Origin: Niastella sp.
GTDB taxonomy: Bacteria; Bacteroidota; Bacteroidia; Chitinophagales; Chitinophagaceae
Length of the DNA stretch: 5,986 nt
Assembly (NCBI GenBank): GCA_021154515.1
Contig: JAJKIL010000329.1
Location: 1-5,986 of the forward strand
Direction: 5' to 3'
In this document: positions 4,808 to 5,986 of the stretch, piece by piece
How positions within the stretch are numbered: the stretch's first letter is position 1
Layout of the letters: the number at the start of each line of letters is the position of its first letter
Notes under the pieces: generated by a model
Database searches by the model: none
Told to the model about the DNA's origin: nothing
The model's input: only the letters and a program-made list of their open reading frames with translations
Position numbers and translations under genes: made by a program

Positions 4808-5986
4808 TTATACCAGCGCTACTTCCTCTACCTTCTCTTTCAACTCTTTTATGGTCATATTATACAGTACGCTGTGGCGGTTTTGTACACGCTGTACCAG
4901 GTGTACGTGGGCTATAAAGTTTTGAACGATGGCAATTTTATCACTGGGCGTTACCACCAACAACTGCAGGTGCAATTGTTTACACAGCTCCATCAGGTAG
5001 GTAGCTTTTTCTTCATCCTGGTTACTGAAGCTTTCATCCACCGCAATAAAGCGGAGGCTCCGGCTGTTCTTCCCTTCACGCGTAATACCAAACTGGTAGG
5101 CAATAGCGCTACACAAAATGGTATACGTTAACTGTGCTTTTTCACCACCCGATAACTGTCCCATCTGGCGATAGGTTTTCTTTATCTCATCGGTATTGCG
5201 GAATTTCTCATCGGCCCAGAATTCAAACCAGTTACGCACATCCATTACCTTGTTGCGGTAGCTTTCATTTTTATCCAGCTCATCAATCAACGGTTGTACT
5301 TTCTGCGTAAAGTGTTTCGACTTTTCTTCAAAACTGCTTTGTTGCCAGTTGGCGGCTTGCGGCAATGCATCGAGCAAACGGCCTCTGAATTCTTTTATAT
5401 CCGTTCCGGAAGGCACAGGTCTTTTTCCTAATTGAATATAGGTATCGGGCAGGCGGTTGAAGTTAATACCGCCCAACGATTGATTCAACCGGGTTACACT
5501 GTTATTGATATCGCGCTCCCATCTTTCCATTTCTTCATTCAGTCCACCGATCTTGTACGTAATGGTATCGTTGATGAAGCTTTCAAAATCGCGTTTGTAT
5601 TTGGGCAGGTTCTCATGCACCAGTTTGGCCAGCCAGTCGATGTACTCATTGGCATAGGCCGCATCTTCGGGCAGGTGTTGAACATCGCCATCCCACTCGG
5701 GGGAGAATTTACTCTTTAATTCGGTAGAAGGGTTCTTGATGCGGTTGATACATTTGTTCAGTTGCGTTTCCTCCTTGTGCAGCTCGTCCCTTTGCTTTTC
5801 ATGCAAACGCGTTTGCTTTGCCTTCAGCCCTTCGTACACTTCATCGATGTTCTGCAGGGCAATATCCGATAGCAAGGCAGCCTGTTGCTGCTGAAATTGT
5901 AACAATCCGTCTTTATCGCCTTCACTGATATACTGTAACAATGGTTGCAAAGCCTCCTGTTGTTCATTGTATTGTTGAATGCGGTC
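4808..5986 (-). CDS. jetC: JetC/MksB-type SMC-like ATPase, C-terminal part (5' end outside window)
   Basis: The minus-strand frame is open from the right edge (first residues DRIQQYNEQQEAL) to TAA at 4810-4808, giving 392 residues. This is about the last third of a protein that is usually ~1,100 aa in this family. A TTG at 5950-5948 is internal, not a start. Numbered from that codon, residues ~1-150 are glutamine- and charge-rich and look like coiled coil. A family-like segment follows (RLNQSLGGINFNRLPDTYIQ at 154-173, then DIKEFRGRLLDALP). The C-terminal ABC head half has the signature LSGGEKAQ (266-273), Walker B FIAVDES (301-307; D305, catalytic E306), D-loop SNQD (309-312) and LLVVTPSDK (330-338). 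JetC, with JetA and JetB, forms an SMC-like loop-extruding complex in Wadjet, where JetD cleaves plasmid DNA; MksB is the related condensin subunit. No JetD follows: the terminator and a convergent gene come next. The Walker A half is not visible. Family firm; Wadjet versus condensin open. Confidence 0.85.
   Translation of the reverse strand, partial: DRIQQYNEQQEALQPLLQYISEGDKDGLLQFQQQQAALLSDIALQNIDEVYEGLKAKQTRLHEKQRDELHKEETQLNKCINRIKNPSTELKSKFSPEWDGDVQHLPEDAAYANEYIDWLAKLVHENLPKYKRDFESFINDTITYKIGGLNEEMERWERDINNSVTRLNQSLGGINFNRLPDTYIQLGKRPVPSGTDIKEFRGRLLDALPQAANWQQSSFEEKSKHFTQKVQPLIDELDKNESYRNKVMDVRNWFEFWADEKFRNTDEIKKTYRQMGQLSGGEKAQLTYTILCSAIAYQFGITREGKNSRSLRFIAVDESFSNQDEEKATYLMELCKQLHLQLLVVTPSDKIAIVQNFIAHVHLVQRVQNRHSVLYNMTIKELKEKVEEVALV

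Noticed and set aside
4775..5131. 118-residue plus-strand open frame
   Set aside because: It begins in the terminator loop region and runs antisense to the conserved JetC ATPase head, whose signature and Walker B motifs fix the real frame.

Overview
The window looks like a stretch of a Bacteroidota chromosome, most likely from the Chitinophagaceae (Chitinophaga/Niastella-like). The reasons are a C-terminal type IX secretion (T9SS) sorting domain on the secreted hydrolase, TAnnTTTG/TAnnTTCG-like -7 elements instead of sigma70 TATAAT boxes, weak Shine-Dalgarno sequences, and protein sequences typical of that group. Base composition is moderate (mid-40s % GC by eye) and even across the window. 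No tRNA, rRNA, insertion sequence, integrase or CRISPR array is visible.

Layout, left to right. (1) Bases 3-638, plus strand: the 3' part of a PaaE-type ferredoxin reductase, covering the end of the NAD(P)-binding domain, a linker built on a heptanucleotide tandem repeat, and a complete plant-type 2Fe-2S domain. (2) Bases 729-1775, plus: a complete NA37 (YejK/NdpA-family) nucleoid-associated protein behind a possible promoter with a 13-bp palindrome. (3) Bases 1790-2215, minus: a 141-aa protein of unknown function that appears to be an internal duplication of a ~43-residue helical module. It converges on the NA37 gene with only 14 nt between them. (4) Bases 2216-2425: a divergent intergenic region with a good minus-strand -7 element, a perfect 12-bp palindrome next to the expected start site, and a weaker plus-strand -7 element. 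(5) Bases 2426-4765, plus: a 779-aa secreted glycosyl-hydrolase-like (GHL10/DUF187) protein with FN3, HYR-like and Ig-like modules and a T9SS tail. (6) Bases 4769-4804: a strong hairpin terminator shared by two convergent genes. (7) Bases 4808-5986, minus: the C-terminal ~392 residues of a JetC/MksB-type SMC-like ATPase, running off the right edge.

The genes do not form one pathway. The left part resembles ordinary chromosomal genes. The right edge enters what is probably a Wadjet (JetABCD) anti-plasmid locus or an MksBEF condensin. The JetC-like gene is the last gene on its strand, because the terminator and the convergent hydrolase gene follow it at once. No JetD nuclease subunit therefore lies in the usual downstream position, and the genes just beyond the right edge decide which of the two it is. 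The most useful leads are this JetC context, the out-of-phase 7-bp repeat inside the reductase gene, and the internally duplicated unknown protein with its palindromic promoter region.
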